Part shown: positions 20,491 to 30,750 of the stretch, one piece after another
Position numbering within the stretch: the stretch's first letter is position 1
Layout of the letters: every line of letters begins with the position of its first letter
Origin: Trichodesmium sp050015995
GTDB taxonomy: Bacteria > Cyanobacteriota > Cyanobacteriia > Cyanobacteriales > Microcoleaceae
Direction: 5' to 3'
DNA: 64,000 nt
Assembly (NCBI RefSeq): GCF_050015995.1
Contig: NZ_JBNHEP010000253.1
Location: 28,082-92,081, forward strand
Made by a program: the position numbers and the translations under genes
The notes under the pieces: model-generated
What the model was told of the DNA's origin: nothing
Database searches by the model: none
The model's input: the letters and a program-made list of their open reading frames with translations, nothing else

Positions 20491-20744
20491 AGATCAAAAA
20501 CTAGGAATTTTTCCTTCACATGACTGGGAAAAATGCAGAAAAATTAGCAGTCAAATTATTGCCCATTACCTATTCCCAATTCCCTTTCGCGATCCAAAGA
20601 CTTTTTCAACAAGACCTATTCTAAATTTGCAGCAGCTTGAGATTTATGGCCATATTTTTATTTCTCACTGATTGTGAAATACAATGGAAATCTAGAGAAA
20701 TAATTAATATATTGATTTAGCCTAACTTCCAGAGGACTTTTTCC

Positions 20745-21836
20745 ATGGCTTTAAATTTTAGATTTGCTGTTGCGAGTGACTTACATATTGCAGTCCCTCA
20801 TACTATTGCTGAACAAGCACATCGTTTTCATTCAGTAGAAGTTAGTATTCCTGCTTTGGAAGTAGTACTCGAACATTTAAGTAAGTTAGATATTGATTTT
20901 TTACTACTACCTGGAGACCTAACTCAAGATGGTGAACCAGAAAATCATACCTGGTTAAGCAAAAGATTAGCTGCACTTCCTTACCCTGTTTATGTAGTTC
21001 CTGGTAATCACGATGTACCTGTCAAATTTGCCAATGATTATTCTATTGGTTTAGCAGATTTTCCTAGTTATTATCATCATTGTGGATATGATTATCAGCA
21101 ACGATTATATTATACTGAACAAGTATTGCCTGGAGTGCGAATAATTGGGCTTAATTCTAATCAATTTGATACTTCAGGGAAACAAGAATATACTGGTGGT
21201 TTAGAGACAGAACAATTAGACTGGTTGCAACAGGTTTTAACCACTGCTGAAGAGGAATTAGTGATGGTAATTATACATCACAATGTGATTGAACATTTGC
21301 CAGATCAATATAATAATCCTCTTGGTCGTCGTTATATGTTAGAAAATAGGTCTGTATTGTTAGATATTCTCCAATATTATGGTGTAAAACTTATATTTAC
21401 TGGTCATCTTCATGTTCAGGATATTGCTGAATATGAAGGAATTTATGAAATTACAACTGGTTCTTTAGTTAGTTATCCTCATCCTTATCGGATAATTGAT
21501 TTTACTACTGATGCCAATGGTCAACAGTCTTTAAAAATTGAGAGTCATCGCGTTAATTCTTTGCCCAACTTACCTAATCTGAGTAATATTTCTAGGGACT
21601 GGATCGGCGATCGTTCTTTTCATTTTATGTCTAAACTTTTGACTAATCCTCCTTTAAATTTATCCCCAGAAGTTGCCAAAAAACTTGCTCCTAGTCTGCG
21701 TTATTTTTGGGCTGATATTGCTGCTGGCGACGCTGTGTTAGACTTTCCTCATTTTCCGCCTCATGCTCGACGCTATTTTCAAAGTTTTAGTGCAACAAAT
21801 AATATTGACAATAATGCAACTTTACTGTTGCCATAA
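20745..21836 (+). CDS. Calcineurin-like metallophosphoesterase
   Basis: 363 aa. The five metallophosphoesterase blocks are visible in order: ASDLHIA, GDLTQDGEP, GNHD, HHN and GHLHVQ, giving the dinuclear metal site. The catalytic core covers residues about 5-260; a C-terminal extension of about 100 aa with no known motif follows. Architecture is closest to the CpdA/Icc type of class III phosphodiesterases, but the substrate (cAMP, other phosphodiester or phosphomonoester) cannot be read from sequence. ATG with AGAGGA about 10 bases upstream. Monocistronic. Confidence 0.88.
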   Translation: MALNFRFAVASDLHIAVPHTIAEQAHRFHSVEVSIPALEVVLEHLSKLDIDFLLLPGDLTQDGEPENHTWLSKRLAALPYPVYVVPGNHDVPVKFANDYSIGLADFPSYYHHCGYDYQQRLYYTEQVLPGVRIIGLNSNQFDTSGKQEYTGGLETEQLDWLQQVLTTAEEELVMVIIHHNVIEHLPDQYNNPLGRRYMLENRSVLLDILQYYGVKLIFTGHLHVQDIAEYEGIYEITTGSLVSYPHPYRIIDFTTDANGQQSLKIESHRVNSLPNLPNLSNISRDWIGDRSFHFMSKLLTNPPLNLSPEVAKKLAPSLRYFWADIAAGDAVLDFPHFPPHARRYFQSFSATNNIDNNATLLLP

Positions 21837-22178
21837 AATTGGTCTATTTGTCTGAATAAATAATGAGACATCTTGCCAAAATAAAAATCAACCTTTTTTG
21901 ATTTTGATTATATCAGTTAAAGCAAAGGACGCGGATATTACTAAAGACTGTTTGCGGAGCATTTCCTTAGGAAAAAATCACTCAGATATTACTTCTGACT
22001 TCTGAGTTGCCCCTAGCTCTATACCTTTTTATTCTGTTTCTCTTTTGTATTCTATGTTTCTCATTTTGGCAGGAAGTCTATTAATTTTAGACTCTCTTTT
22101 CAAAAGGTAAAAAGTAGTCAAGTCAAAAGTTAATAGTTTTAGCTTTTGAGCTTTGACTCATTATCAGTTGTTTCTGCT
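21837..22178. other. Intergenic region, convergent genes
   Basis: Lies between two convergent genes. Holds a TGTTTGCGGAGCATTTCC module (dispersed, see 25531 and 60030) and AGTCAAAAGTTAAT-type repeats. No gene or clean terminator seen. Confidence 0.45.
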
Positions 22179-23423
22179 TCAAGAAGGTTGACGACAAATA
22201 CCAAATACAGAGGTATAACCATGTAAAAATGTATTATTACCCACAGGGCCAATTTCACCATTACAGAAAAAGCCACTTATCGGGATATTCAAATAACGAC
22301 TAAATAATCTAGAATCAAAGTTAGGTTTACCATATAGTCCCTCCCCGCGTCCCAAACAAGAGAACATTAAAGCAGTAGCATTCTTTGTAGAAGTAGTCTC
22401 AGAAGCCACTTCTCTTTGATAACGTTGTAGTAACATTTCTAAATCTTCTGCTGAAGTATAGGCATCCCGTAAATGAAATTGAATTCGTTGGCCAGTCCTA
22501 ACTCGATCACCTATGGCGATCGCTCCTGCTTTAGGGTCTACCCCAATCAAATTACGGATTAAAAAGTCTCCCTGTTCTAAATTTTGCTTAAATTCGTCTC
22601 CGACTATACCGACAAATAGAGAGTTTTCTGCTAGTTTTCTGTCTTTTTCGCTGAGATTTTGTAATAAATTTTGTAATGCTTCTAATGGAGATTGTTTAAC
22701 ACCATCACTAACTATTTGGCCAGAACTAACTAATTCTTCCAGTTCTAGAACAATATTACGTTCTCCTTCAGTAACACGATAAGGTTTGCCAATAGGCCGA
22801 CAGCCTTGAGCTACTATTGTGTCTAAGATAATCTTGCCAGATAGAGAGATTCCTACAGCTCCTTCTTGGTAGAGGCGATCTTGAAAAAAGAGTCCAGCAT
22901 TGTTGCCAGTTAGGCCACTACTAGCTAATCCTCCCACCTTGGGTGAATTAGGATAAGCATAATCTAATCCTTGAAGCAAGTCATTGATTTTAGCGGAAAA
23001 TGGATCCGCGAGTATAATAAATTGGGGTTTGTTTACAGTGGGTACTCCGATTAGATCGCACCACTGGTCGGGAGAACTGTCTAAGTCAGGTAGTTCTTCT
23101 GCCGATATGTGAAAAGCTTTTACTGTTACTTCTGGTAAATTTGCCAAACTGAGGCTAATGGCAGTTTGTTGTTCAACTTCCTGTGGTTTTCCCTCCTCAT
23201 TCATACCAACAATACCCCCACCACCACAGCCTATTATAATTGTTTCTGGTAGATATTCTTTTAGCAAGGGCATAACTCGTGGATATTCACTGGTAAAAGC
23301 TGATGAGATAAATACCAATCCTAAATCTGCTGTAGTTCCTAATGACTCTAAACTTTTTTCTGCTACTTCTTTAACTGCTGCTTCTAATGAGGGACGGGTT
23401 GAAATAGAATTTGACCACCGCAT
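22179..23423 (-). CDS. FIST domain protein (ligand-binding signal sensor)
   Basis: 414 aa with a FIST N domain (about 30-230, with GGLASSGLTGNNAG and a GCGGGGIVG segment) followed by FIST C (about 240-400, LFSCLGRG and FCNGEIGPVGNN). FIST proteins are proposed small-ligand sensors often linked to signal transduction (family knowledge). Here the domain is free-standing, with no kinase or cyclase attached. No signal peptide. ATG start at 23423; the neighbouring DNA upstream is a TnpB remnant. Confidence 0.9.
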   Translation of the reverse strand: MRWSNSISTRPSLEAAVKEVAEKSLESLGTTADLGLVFISSAFTSEYPRVMPLLKEYLPETIIIGCGGGGIVGMNEEGKPQEVEQQTAISLSLANLPEVTVKAFHISAEELPDLDSSPDQWCDLIGVPTVNKPQFIILADPFSAKINDLLQGLDYAYPNSPKVGGLASSGLTGNNAGLFFQDRLYQEGAVGISLSGKIILDTIVAQGCRPIGKPYRVTEGERNIVLELEELVSSGQIVSDGVKQSPLEALQNLLQNLSEKDRKLAENSLFVGIVGDEFKQNLEQGDFLIRNLIGVDPKAGAIAIGDRVRTGQRIQFHLRDAYTSAEDLEMLLQRYQREVASETTSTKNATALMFSCLGRGEGLYGKPNFDSRLFSRYLNIPISGFFCNGEIGPVGNNTFLHGYTSVFGICRQPS

Positions 23424-23479
23424 CTGTTTGACGCTCCTTATAACTTATGATTATATTTGTGAACTACCCAAAGCTGACC

Positions 23480-24330
23480 CTAATCAGGTACAGCATGAGC
23501 TTCTGCATTCACAGGGATCTGCCCAAACCTAGACTTACGCCCAAGCTTAGGACTTACATTCCCTCCAGCAGCAGAGACGGCTGTTCCATCCGTCTGTAGT
23601 ATTCTGATTCCTTCTGCTCTAATATTATGTGCTGCATTCCCATCACGGTCATGTTTAGTCCCACAATTATGACAAGTCCACTCTCTTACATTTAGTAGTA
23701 TTTCATCAACCTGATAAAAACAATTAGAGCAGATTTTAGAACTAGGAAACCATCTATCAATTTATACTAATTTACCATCATTACGTTCCAACTTGTAAGC
23801 TAGGAAATTGACAAACATTCCCCATCCACAATCAGAAATACTTTTAGCCAGTTTCTGATTAAAAACCATGCCTAGAATATGAATATTTTCCACTACTACC
23901 GTTTGGTTTTCACGGACTAACTTAGCACTAAGTTTATGTAAAAAATCCTGACGTGAATTACTAACTCTTTCGGATACTTTAGCTACAAGTTTTCTATACC
24001 TCTTTCTTGAATTACTGCCTTTTTCTTTTCTAGCTAGTTTCTTTTGTTTTCGTTTGAGGTTATTCTCATGTTTGAGAAAATGTTTAGGATACTCATATTT
24101 ACTCACTTTTTTACCATTATTGGTAATAGCAAAATATTTAATCCCTAAGTCAACACCAATAATTCCATCAGGTTGATGAGTATTACTTCCTTGATTTTAT
24201 ACTTCAAACAGAATAGAAGCAAAGTATTTTCCTGAATGATTTAAACTGACAGTAACAGTTTTGATTTCCCCTTCAATCTGTCGATGTATTTTAGCCTTGA
24301 TTGCTGATTTCATCTTAGAACAGTGAGAGA
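23480..24330 (-). pseudogene. TnpB remnant with two in-frame stops
   Basis: Minus-strand translation gives most of a TnpB: GIIGVDLGIKYF (RuvC Asp), VVVENIHILGM (Glu), DRWFPSSKICSNC, CHNCGTKHDRDGNAA (zinc finger and last Asp). It stays in one frame but is broken by stops at 24197-24199 (after LFEV) and 23762-23764 (after GKLV). About 130 N-terminal residues are missing. Both stops need only one base change. It is a different subfamily from the 19103 copy. Confidence 0.85.
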
Positions 24331-25082
24331 ATGTCAAATTGGTTATATATAATAGTTTCTTGGCCTAAGTCCCGATGGTGCCATTTGGAAAAAATTTGGC
24401 TACAAATTGTTAGGTAGAGGAGCCGTCGGATTGGCTAAGGACAGGAGTCAGGAGCCTAAATTCTGAATTTAGAAGACACCGTATATAATAAATTAAGGAT
24501 TTTATATATCTATAAGAATTAAATGGAGTCCCTCAAAAGATTATAGTTCCATTCATCAACTTCTAGAGTTGATTTCATCCCCAATCTTAACTATTTCTTG
24601 TAGAGGTTTGTTATCTATATTTTTGTCTATTGGCAGATGTTTGAATTTATTGCTATTGACATCAAAATTATTTCTAGTTACTAGAATGCTTATTTAATTT
24701 TTGAATAAGCTCTAACTTGGTCACTATAAATATAAAGATCTACAGAAATAGTCTGAGTTTTACTATTATTTTTTATTTGCTTTAATAATTTTTACTTATA
24801 GAACAACTTGTCATTTTAGCTATGTTAGTATGTTAAATGTTGTTTTGAAGCCTGGACATTTAACAGTCTGATGCTTTGATTCTTGGTGGGCAAATCTTAA
24901 AAGATCAAGATCATTTGGTTAAGAACCTCTGAAAACCTATATAACATATAACTAGGAAAGAGGAATAATTTTAGCTGATTTCTTGGCCTGTTTTTCAATT
25001 CCTAGCCCTTGTTCTAGTGTTCTAGTTTAGTTAGGAATTAGATCCTAAAATCTGTAGGTAGTAAGTCAAAATTAAGAAAACT
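24331..25082. other. 750-base gap upstream of cp12
   Basis: Contains the GTAGAGGAGCCGTCGGATTG repeat (about 24413) and otherwise AT-rich unique DNA. No gene seen. The cp12 promoter should lie in the last 150 bases. Confidence 0.45.
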
Positions 25083-25310
25083 ATGACTAATAATGACATT
25101 CAAGAAAAAATTGAACAAGAGCGCGAGATAGCTCGTAACGCTTGTGATTCTTCTGGTGCTAACTCTAAAGAATGTGCAGCAGCTTGGGATGTGGTGGAAG
25201 AACTTCAAGCTGAAGCTTCTCATCAAAACGAGAAAAAGCCTAAAAACTCCTTTGAAAATTATTGCGATGATAATCCTGACGCTGCTGAGTGTCGAGTATA
25301 CGATAACTAG
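25083..25310 (+). CDS. cp12: CP12, Calvin-cycle redox regulator
   Basis: 75 aa with the complete CP12 signature: the core AWDVVEELQAEASHQ and both disulfide pairs, C21/C31 and C61/C70 (YCDDNPDAAEC). CP12 is intrinsically disordered; when oxidised it clamps GAPDH and phosphoribulokinase into an inactive complex in the dark (family knowledge). All four cysteines are present, so both the PRK- and GAPDH-binding loops should work. Start ATG 25083. Monocistronic, with IS605 debris downstream. Confidence 0.96.
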   Translation: MTNNDIQEKIEQEREIARNACDSSGANSKECAAAWDVVEELQAEASHQNEKKPKNSFENYCDDNPDAAECRVYDN

Positions 25311-25339
25311 AATCAACTAACTAATTCAATAAACCTAAC

Positions 25340-25860
25340 AAATGGCGGTAGAAAGTTAGCCAGGCGGATTTATCCCCTGGTTGAATAGCGACACGCGGGT
25401 TTTAACCAGAAGTAAAAATCTGCTATGCTAGAAACAACTTGTAAGAACAAGGTTTGTCGCCATGACCTTTAGCTAGTGCGGTGAGATTCCGGTGGACACG
25501 AGACGGGGAATTAATTTCCTACGACGGCTGTTTGCGCAGCATTCCGAAGGAAAAGCAAGCAATACAGCTAGAACAGCGATTTATCTCAACGTTGGTTGAA
25601 GACCCGCGCTCTCCTGAAAGGGAGCGTTGGGATTAAAACTAATTAATTTTGCGGTTTTTACAAGTTTTGTGCTATACTAGATAAACTAAGGCTGCTGGGC
25701 TAGCAGTGTCAGTCTGTGGAGCGACCGTAATACCAGAAAGAGGTTCGGCCTTGGAGGCAGGTGCTATGAAGCAGAAAGACCTAATCCGCGAGGTTTAGGA
25801 ATCCCGCAATGCCCTTGTAAGCGCAACGTCGGGATGATGTCAATGCTCCAATATATTGAG
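25340..25860 (+). mobile_element. Internally deleted IS605-type element (PATE-like)
   Basis: The stretch begins with hairpin-forming AGCCAGGCGGATTTAT (25362, also seen before the shattered tnpB at 55011) and the left-end motif at 25580-25630. It then jumps to the last ~35 tnpB codons (AGLAVSVCGATV, 25690-25800) and the right end CAACGTCGGGATGATGTC (25837-25855, inverted form of the 19082 motif). The catalytic region is gone, leaving both ends plus the 3' part that would encode guide RNA. Confidence 0.65.
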
Positions 25861-26140
25861 TAAAACCACTCTCACAGTAAGGTAACAGGTAGATTGTTTT
25901 CTACTCCGAGGATTCTAGAAGTCTGTTGAGAGGCTCGAAGCAAAAGTGGGTTTATCCCTTTTGCAGTGTTTTTTTCACAGAATCCAGGGTGTTTCAACCC
26001 CTGGAGATGTCAATATAGTTTGTTTGTTGAATTATATTATATCCAGAAGGTAAGTAACTGAAATCCTTGACTTTGTGACTCAGTTGCTTACCTAAAAATT
26101 CATTTTCATACCTTCACATCCTCCCGACGTTGCAAAACTG
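25861..26140. repeat. Hairpin-rich spacer between IS605 remnants
   Basis: Includes a 45-nt palindrome at 26050-26094 (GGTAAGTAACTGA and TCAGTTGCTTACC) and paired CCAGGGTGTTTC/CCTGG segments. It may be the foot of another IS605 end. No gene. Confidence 0.45.
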
Positions 26141-26270
26141 TGACAACGCTTGATTCCTCAAACTTATGAGGTGAAGTTTCTACTTCTCGCGCACCTGCGT
26201 CCGAAGTCGAATCTCTTTTCAGTCTAAAGGATAGCTGCACAGTACATCGCCAAATATTTTACCAATTCAA
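26117..26270 (-). pseudogene. TnpB C-terminal remnant with right end
   Basis: The edge motif CTTCACATCCTCCCGACGTT is followed, on the minus strand, by about 45 codons resembling a TnpB tail (RLKRDSTSDAGAREVETS). Only the final segment after the zinc finger survives. Confidence 0.5.
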
Positions 26271-26615
26271 CGACTACCCTAGAAACTGTCAGCCATCAGT
26301 CTCATGTATAGTAGAAATTTTCTGGCAGAAGCAATATTGATTAGTTTTCCCATAGGAAGCTCCCTTACTAGGAGATCGTGTTTCTTCAACCAACAATTTG
26401 ATAAATAAGACACTTTTTATCAAACGAAGATATAAGGTAGCTATAATAGTTAATTTCGGTGCATTAAGGTGGACAGCTTCCACCTAGGGTGAGAAACCGT
26501 CAATCTTCGGGTCTACCCCACCCTAAACAAGGATTTAACTTTCATTTAACAAACAGTTTCTTACTTTTTTTATAGTTAATAATAATTTTGAAATAATTTT
26601 TATAAATTACTGATT

Positions 26616-27236
26616 ATGTTGATTGTTTTACCCTTAGCCATTACATCTGGATTAGAGACTTTGGTCTGGATGGACTATAGGTTAGCAGTATTATTTACTA
26701 TAGTAGTACCTCTATTTCTATTGATTTGGGCTTTTGTCAAAAAATCTGAACCTATTCAACACTTATTGATTATTTATTGGCGAGTTGCTAGTTTGTTTGC
26801 AATTACAGTTTACCTAATGATTGCGGCAGTACCTATCGGCTTTTTAACATTATTAATATCTGGATTTTTAATTACTGTAACTTTGTGGTTTTGGGTAGAT
26901 TTGAATGAGGAAATCCGAGAGTTACGAAATTCTCCCTTGAAGGCAAGTTTTACTTCTTGGCGTTGGGCTGCTACTATTTATAATTTGATAGGAATCATAT
27001 CACAAATTCCTTTTATTGTTTGTGCTTTTAAATCCCGCAATGATTTACTGAATGAACCTTTTTGTAATGTTTGGTTAGACCCACCTTGGTTATTCAAACA
27101 AATTATTCATCCAGATTGGCCTCAAGAATTTATAGGTTTTTTGGGATTTTCTGGATTAGTAATTTATACAATTTTTCTTTGCTATTTTGTTTTGGTTAAA
27201 TTACAGAGACAAGGGCGATCTGCTACAGGAAATTAA
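26616..27236 (+). CDS. Conserved cyanobacterial membrane protein (DUF3177-like)
   Basis: 206 aa with about five membrane segments: roughly 20-42, 58-80, 82-98, 120-142 and 178-200. The motif VWMDYRLAVLFT at the N-terminus and WFWVDLNEEI in the middle remind me of the DUF3177 family of cyanobacteria. No function is known. ATG 26616, with a weak ribosome site. Neighbouring genes give no functional link. Confidence 0.72.
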   Translation: MLIVLPLAITSGLETLVWMDYRLAVLFTIVVPLFLLIWAFVKKSEPIQHLLIIYWRVASLFAITVYLMIAAVPIGFLTLLISGFLITVTLWFWVDLNEEIRELRNSPLKASFTSWRWAATIYNLIGIISQIPFIVCAFKSRNDLLNEPFCNVWLDPPWLFKQIIHPDWPQEFIGFLGFSGLVIYTIFLCYFVLVKLQRQGRSATGN

Positions 27237-27532
27237 TATTATAAGTAGCTAGAGAAAATTAATTTAATATTTGGGTGAGGTATGCAAGAAGCAAAAGGCA
27301 ATTAATAAATATACAAATAATTTTGCACTGCTGCTTATTTTTGAGTATTTGTTAATTGTACTAGTGTGGGAAATATCTATGTATATTAATATGGTATAGC
27401 CTAGATAAATCTTTGTGAAAGTACACTTGTTTTGATTCTTTCCTATTCCCTATTCCCTGAAAATCAAAAATTTTATACCTCACTCCTGATGAAAATTACT
27501 ATATCCTGAACATAGTATTTTATCTATAAGCA
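27237..27532. other. Short intergenic region
   Basis: AT-rich with a CCTATTCCCTATTCCCTG heptamer run. No gene seen. Confidence 0.4.
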
Positions 27533-27832
27533 ATGAATCATAATATTGCTCATCGTTTGGAACAATATACAATTAAACGACCAAATCAAGTATTAATAGT
27601 TAAGGTAGTAATTAATGAACAACCAGATGAAATAGCTATATTTAAAGGTTTTTCTAGTTCTCTGATGAGACCTACTGCTTTTAACCCAGATATACCTGTA
27701 TTACCAGAAACAGCTAGAATTGTCAGTGTCGATATACTTGCTAGTCCCTACAATCCAGAAGCACCTATTTATATTACACAGGGACTGACCTGGGAGCAAA
27801 TGCAGTCCCTGTTAACAGAAGTAGGACTTTAG
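27533..27832 (+). CDS. Small conserved cyanobacterial protein
   Basis: 99 aa, soluble. Sequence blocks such as LIVKVVINEQPDEIAIFKGFSSSL and the ending LTWEQMQSLL look like a conserved plant/cyanobacterial family without known function (possibly DUF7734; low certainty). Its stop codon overlaps the end of convergent atpC by four bases, so the two transcripts meet tail to tail. Confidence 0.7.
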   Translation: MNHNIAHRLEQYTIKRPNQVLIVKVVINEQPDEIAIFKGFSSSLMRPTAFNPDIPVLPETARIVSVDILASPYNPEAPIYITQGLTWEQMQSLLTEVGL

Positions 27833-28242
27833 TTAACCATTCCACCAGCAGCTTGTAGACGTGCTCTTGCTCGCTTTAAGGTTTGTTGAGCTTGAATCTT
27901 TTCTTGAAGATTATCACCACTTTCAGCTGTTTGCAGACGTTTTTCGGCTTCCTCATAAGCTAAACGAGCTGTTTCCTTGTCAATTTCATCTCCTCTTTCA
28001 GCGCCATTAACAAGTATAGTTACTTCATCTGCTTCTACTTCAGCAAAACCACCCATCAGCGCGATCGGCATCCAGTTCTTTTCAGCACGAACTCGCATTA
28101 CACCTGCATCAAGAGCGGTCAACAGTGGAGCGTGTCCACCTAAAATTCCTAATTGACCTGTTGTACTAGGTAGGATTACTTCTTGAGCTTCTGAGTCCCA
28201 AACTGTTTTGTCGGGAGCTATTACACGCACAGTTAATGTCAT
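27829..28242 (-). CDS. atpC: ATP synthase epsilon subunit
   Basis: 137 aa. N-terminal beta-sandwich (TLTVRVIAPDKTVWD, TGQLGILGGHAPLLTALD) and C-terminal helical hairpin (about 88-135). It belongs to the F1 central stalk and inhibits ATP hydrolysis. Located 119 bases downstream of atpB on the same strand, the standard cyanobacterial atpB-atpC pair separate from the main atp operon. Confidence 0.97.
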   Translation of the reverse strand: MTLTVRVIAPDKTVWDSEAQEVILPSTTGQLGILGGHAPLLTALDAGVMRVRAEKNWMPIALMGGFAEVEADEVTILVNGAERGDEIDKETARLAYEEAEKRLQTAESGDNLQEKIQAQQTLKRARARLQAAGGMVN

Positions 28243-28361
28243 TTGTCAATGATTTGTTATTGTTTTTTATATGTCAGTTGACTGTCGTTCTCAGGATTGA
28301 TAACCAACAAGTCAACTGTCAACATTTATTTGCTAGCTTATGACTAACAGAGCAAATATGA

Positions 28362-29816
28362 CTATGCTTCTGCCTTAAGTTTTTCAGCTTTGGCAATTAC
28401 TTGGTCAATACCACCCACCATGTAGAAAGCTTGCTCTGGTAAATCATCAAGTTCACCAGATAAAATCATTTTGAAGCCTTTCATGGTCTCTTCCAACTTC
28501 ACATATTGACCAGGAGAACCAGTAAATACTTCTGCTACAAAGAATGGCTGTGATAAGAAACGCTCAATCTTACGAGCACGAGCTACAACTAGGCGGTCAT
28601 CTTCTGATAATTCATCTAAACCAAGAATGGCGATAATATCTTGAAGTTCTTTGTATCTTTGTAGAGTAGATTGTACTGAACGAGCAACATTATAGTGGTC
28701 ATCACCAACTACACTTGGTTGCAACATAGTGGATGTAGAATTCAAGGGGTCAACTGCTGGGTAGATACCCTTAGAAGCAAGACCCCTTGATAATACTGTA
28801 GTAGCATCTAAGTGAGCAAAAGTAGTAGCAGGCGCCGGGTCTGTCAAGTCATCCGCAGGTACATACACAGCTTGAATAGAAGTAATTGAACCTTCTTTTG
28901 TGGATGTAATTCGTTCTTGCAACTCACCCATCTCTGTACCAAGGGTAGGTTGATATCCCACAGCAGAAGGCATTCTTCCTAAAAGAGCAGATACTTCAGA
29001 ACCAGCTTGTACAAATCGGAAGATATTGTCAATGAATAGTAGTACGTCTTGCTTACTAACATCCCGGAAATATTCTGCCATTGTCAAAGCTGACAGACCT
29101 ACACGCATCCTAGCTCCTGGCGGTTCGTTCATCTGACCATAAACCAAGGCCACTTTAGAATCGCTCAGGTTGTCTGGGTTAATCACGCCGGACTCAATCA
29201 TTTCATTATAAAGGTCATTACCTTCACGAGTCCGTTCTCCCACACCACCAAACACAGATACTCCACCGTGAGCTTTAGCGATGTTGTTAATTAGCTCCAT
29301 GATGATAACGGTTTTACCTACACCCGCACCACCAAATAGACCAATTTTCCCACCACGACGATAGGGAGCTAGTAGATCTACAACTTTAATACCTGTTTCA
29401 AAAACGGCAGGTTTTGTTTCTAGTTCTACAAGTTTAGGAGCTGGACGGTGAATTGGGGATTTGTCCTCGGTTCCAACTGGACCTAGTTCATCTACAGGTA
29501 CACCGACAACATTAAATATTCTACCAAGGGTGGCGGTTCCTACTGGTACACTAATTGCAGCACGGGTATCTACTACTTCCATACCACGCACCAAGCCATC
29601 TGTGGCGCTCATGGCCACAGCTCTAACTTGGTTGTCCCCTAGAAGTTGTTGTACTTCACAGGTCACGGACACATCTTGTCCTGCTTCATTTTGACCTGTA
29701 ATTGTTAAGGCATTGTAGATTTCTGGAAGATTTCCACTAGGAAATTTAGCATCTACTACTGGACCAATAATTTGAGTAATATATCCTACGTTTGTTTTTT
29801 CTGCGGTGCTTACCAT
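28362..29816 (-). CDS. atpB: ATP synthase beta subunit
   Basis: 484 aa, catalytic subunit of F1. Walker A GGAGVGKT, catalytic region GGVGERTREGNDLY, Walker B VLLFIDNIFRF, and the DELSEED-equivalent DELSEDD are visible. Full length with no insertions. First gene of the atpB-atpC unit. The ATG is preceded by AT-rich DNA with a weak GATAGGTAG site. Confidence 0.98.
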   Translation of the reverse strand: MVSTAEKTNVGYITQIIGPVVDAKFPSGNLPEIYNALTITGQNEAGQDVSVTCEVQQLLGDNQVRAVAMSATDGLVRGMEVVDTRAAISVPVGTATLGRIFNVVGVPVDELGPVGTEDKSPIHRPAPKLVELETKPAVFETGIKVVDLLAPYRRGGKIGLFGGAGVGKTVIIMELINNIAKAHGGVSVFGGVGERTREGNDLYNEMIESGVINPDNLSDSKVALVYGQMNEPPGARMRVGLSALTMAEYFRDVSKQDVLLFIDNIFRFVQAGSEVSALLGRMPSAVGYQPTLGTEMGELQERITSTKEGSITSIQAVYVPADDLTDPAPATTFAHLDATTVLSRGLASKGIYPAVDPLNSTSTMLQPSVVGDDHYNVARSVQSTLQRYKELQDIIAILGLDELSEDDRLVVARARKIERFLSQPFFVAEVFTGSPGQYVKLEETMKGFKMILSGELDDLPEQAFYMVGGIDQVIAKAEKLKAEA

Positions 29817-30404
29817 TCTACCTATCTATAAATTATTGAGCTATCCGAAATTGGTCGGAAAGGTTTTGGTTTGAAGGTTAATATTTGACATTCTCTCCCA
29901 TGTTCTACATGAGATTCCTAGTTACATATTCCTACACTAACCTTGCAGTATAGTGTATGCTTCTCGCTTCCCAGTCCCGCTTTGGCGTCGGACTCCGCGA
30001 GCTTTAAGGACGGGATGCCCCACCGCCCTTTTATACCTTTTCCCCCTGAAAAAGCCTGATTAGGGGGAATTGACATTTTGAGATAGTGCTTCAAGGCATG
30101 AATTTCTCATTGACTTTCCGCTTTTCCCGGACAAATACAGGACATTCAAATTATTAAGAAAGACCTTAGTTGTCCTAAAAGGGCTTAGGCTTGAAACCCA
30201 ATTTTCCGGTCATTTTTTAGAGTATCACTGAAGCGTTCATCCAGGATAATATTAATTATTTTGCTGACGAATTTTCTATATTATACTGGCTGGAATAATG
30301 CTAAGTATCACTTTATGTTACTATTGTCAAATATAAAAAACCAAGAAAAATATATGTTAACAATAATATAATGTGAAAATTATTACTAGTCGTTATATTA
30401 TTAT
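29817..30404. mobile_element. Gap with an IS605 right-end remnant
   Basis: TTTGACATTCTCTCCCATG at 29884 is close to the element-edge motif of the TnpB copies, and the following 130 bases are GC-richer and palindrome-prone (GGCGTCGGACTCCGCGAGC). This looks like a solo right end. The rest holds a repeat with TAAAAGGGCTTAGGC (about 30176). No gene. Confidence 0.45.
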
Positions 30405-30689
30405 TTAACTATTATCAGTATCTGGCCTAGCCCTAATACGTTTAATAGGTAAATTGGCCACTAAAGCAGTAGCTCTTTGATTATTTTCTAACAAAAATTC
30501 TGAATCACTATCATCTATTTCGACATAGCGAGATACTACTTCCATAATTTCTTTTCTCATTGCTTCAATGATTTCTGGATTTAGATCGGCGCGGTCATGG
30601 GCAATAACTAATTTCAGACGACGCTTAACTTCTTCACGACTATTAGGAGTATTTCTAGAAAAAAGTTTTTCTATAATTTCGTTTAGCAT
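30405..30689 (-). CDS. minE: Cell-division topology factor MinE
   Basis: 94 aa. The N-terminal amphipathic/anti-MinCD region is followed by RLKLVIAHDRADLNPEIIE, the MinE hallmark, and a C-terminal dimer domain. MinE drives MinD off the membrane and sets mid-cell division. It sits 61 bases after minD on the same strand, completing a minC-minD-minE cluster. Confidence 0.96.
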   Translation of the reverse strand: MLNEIIEKLFSRNTPNSREEVKRRLKLVIAHDRADLNPEIIEAMRKEIMEVVSRYVEIDDSDSEFLLENNQRATALVANLPIKRIRARPDTDNS

Positions 30690-30750
30690 TAGCTTATCTT
30701 TAACTAAGATAGTTAATTTATGAGGTAGGTTGAGGTAAAATCTTCAAGGA

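Noticed and set aside
25463..25500. Group II intron 5' end (GTGCG)
   Set aside because: No domain V hairpin or reverse transcriptase follows.
25470..25520. Cobalamin riboswitch, because of GGTGAGATTCC
   Set aside because: The downstream conserved GCCACTG-type box and core helices are absent, and the stretch lies within IS605 end sequence.
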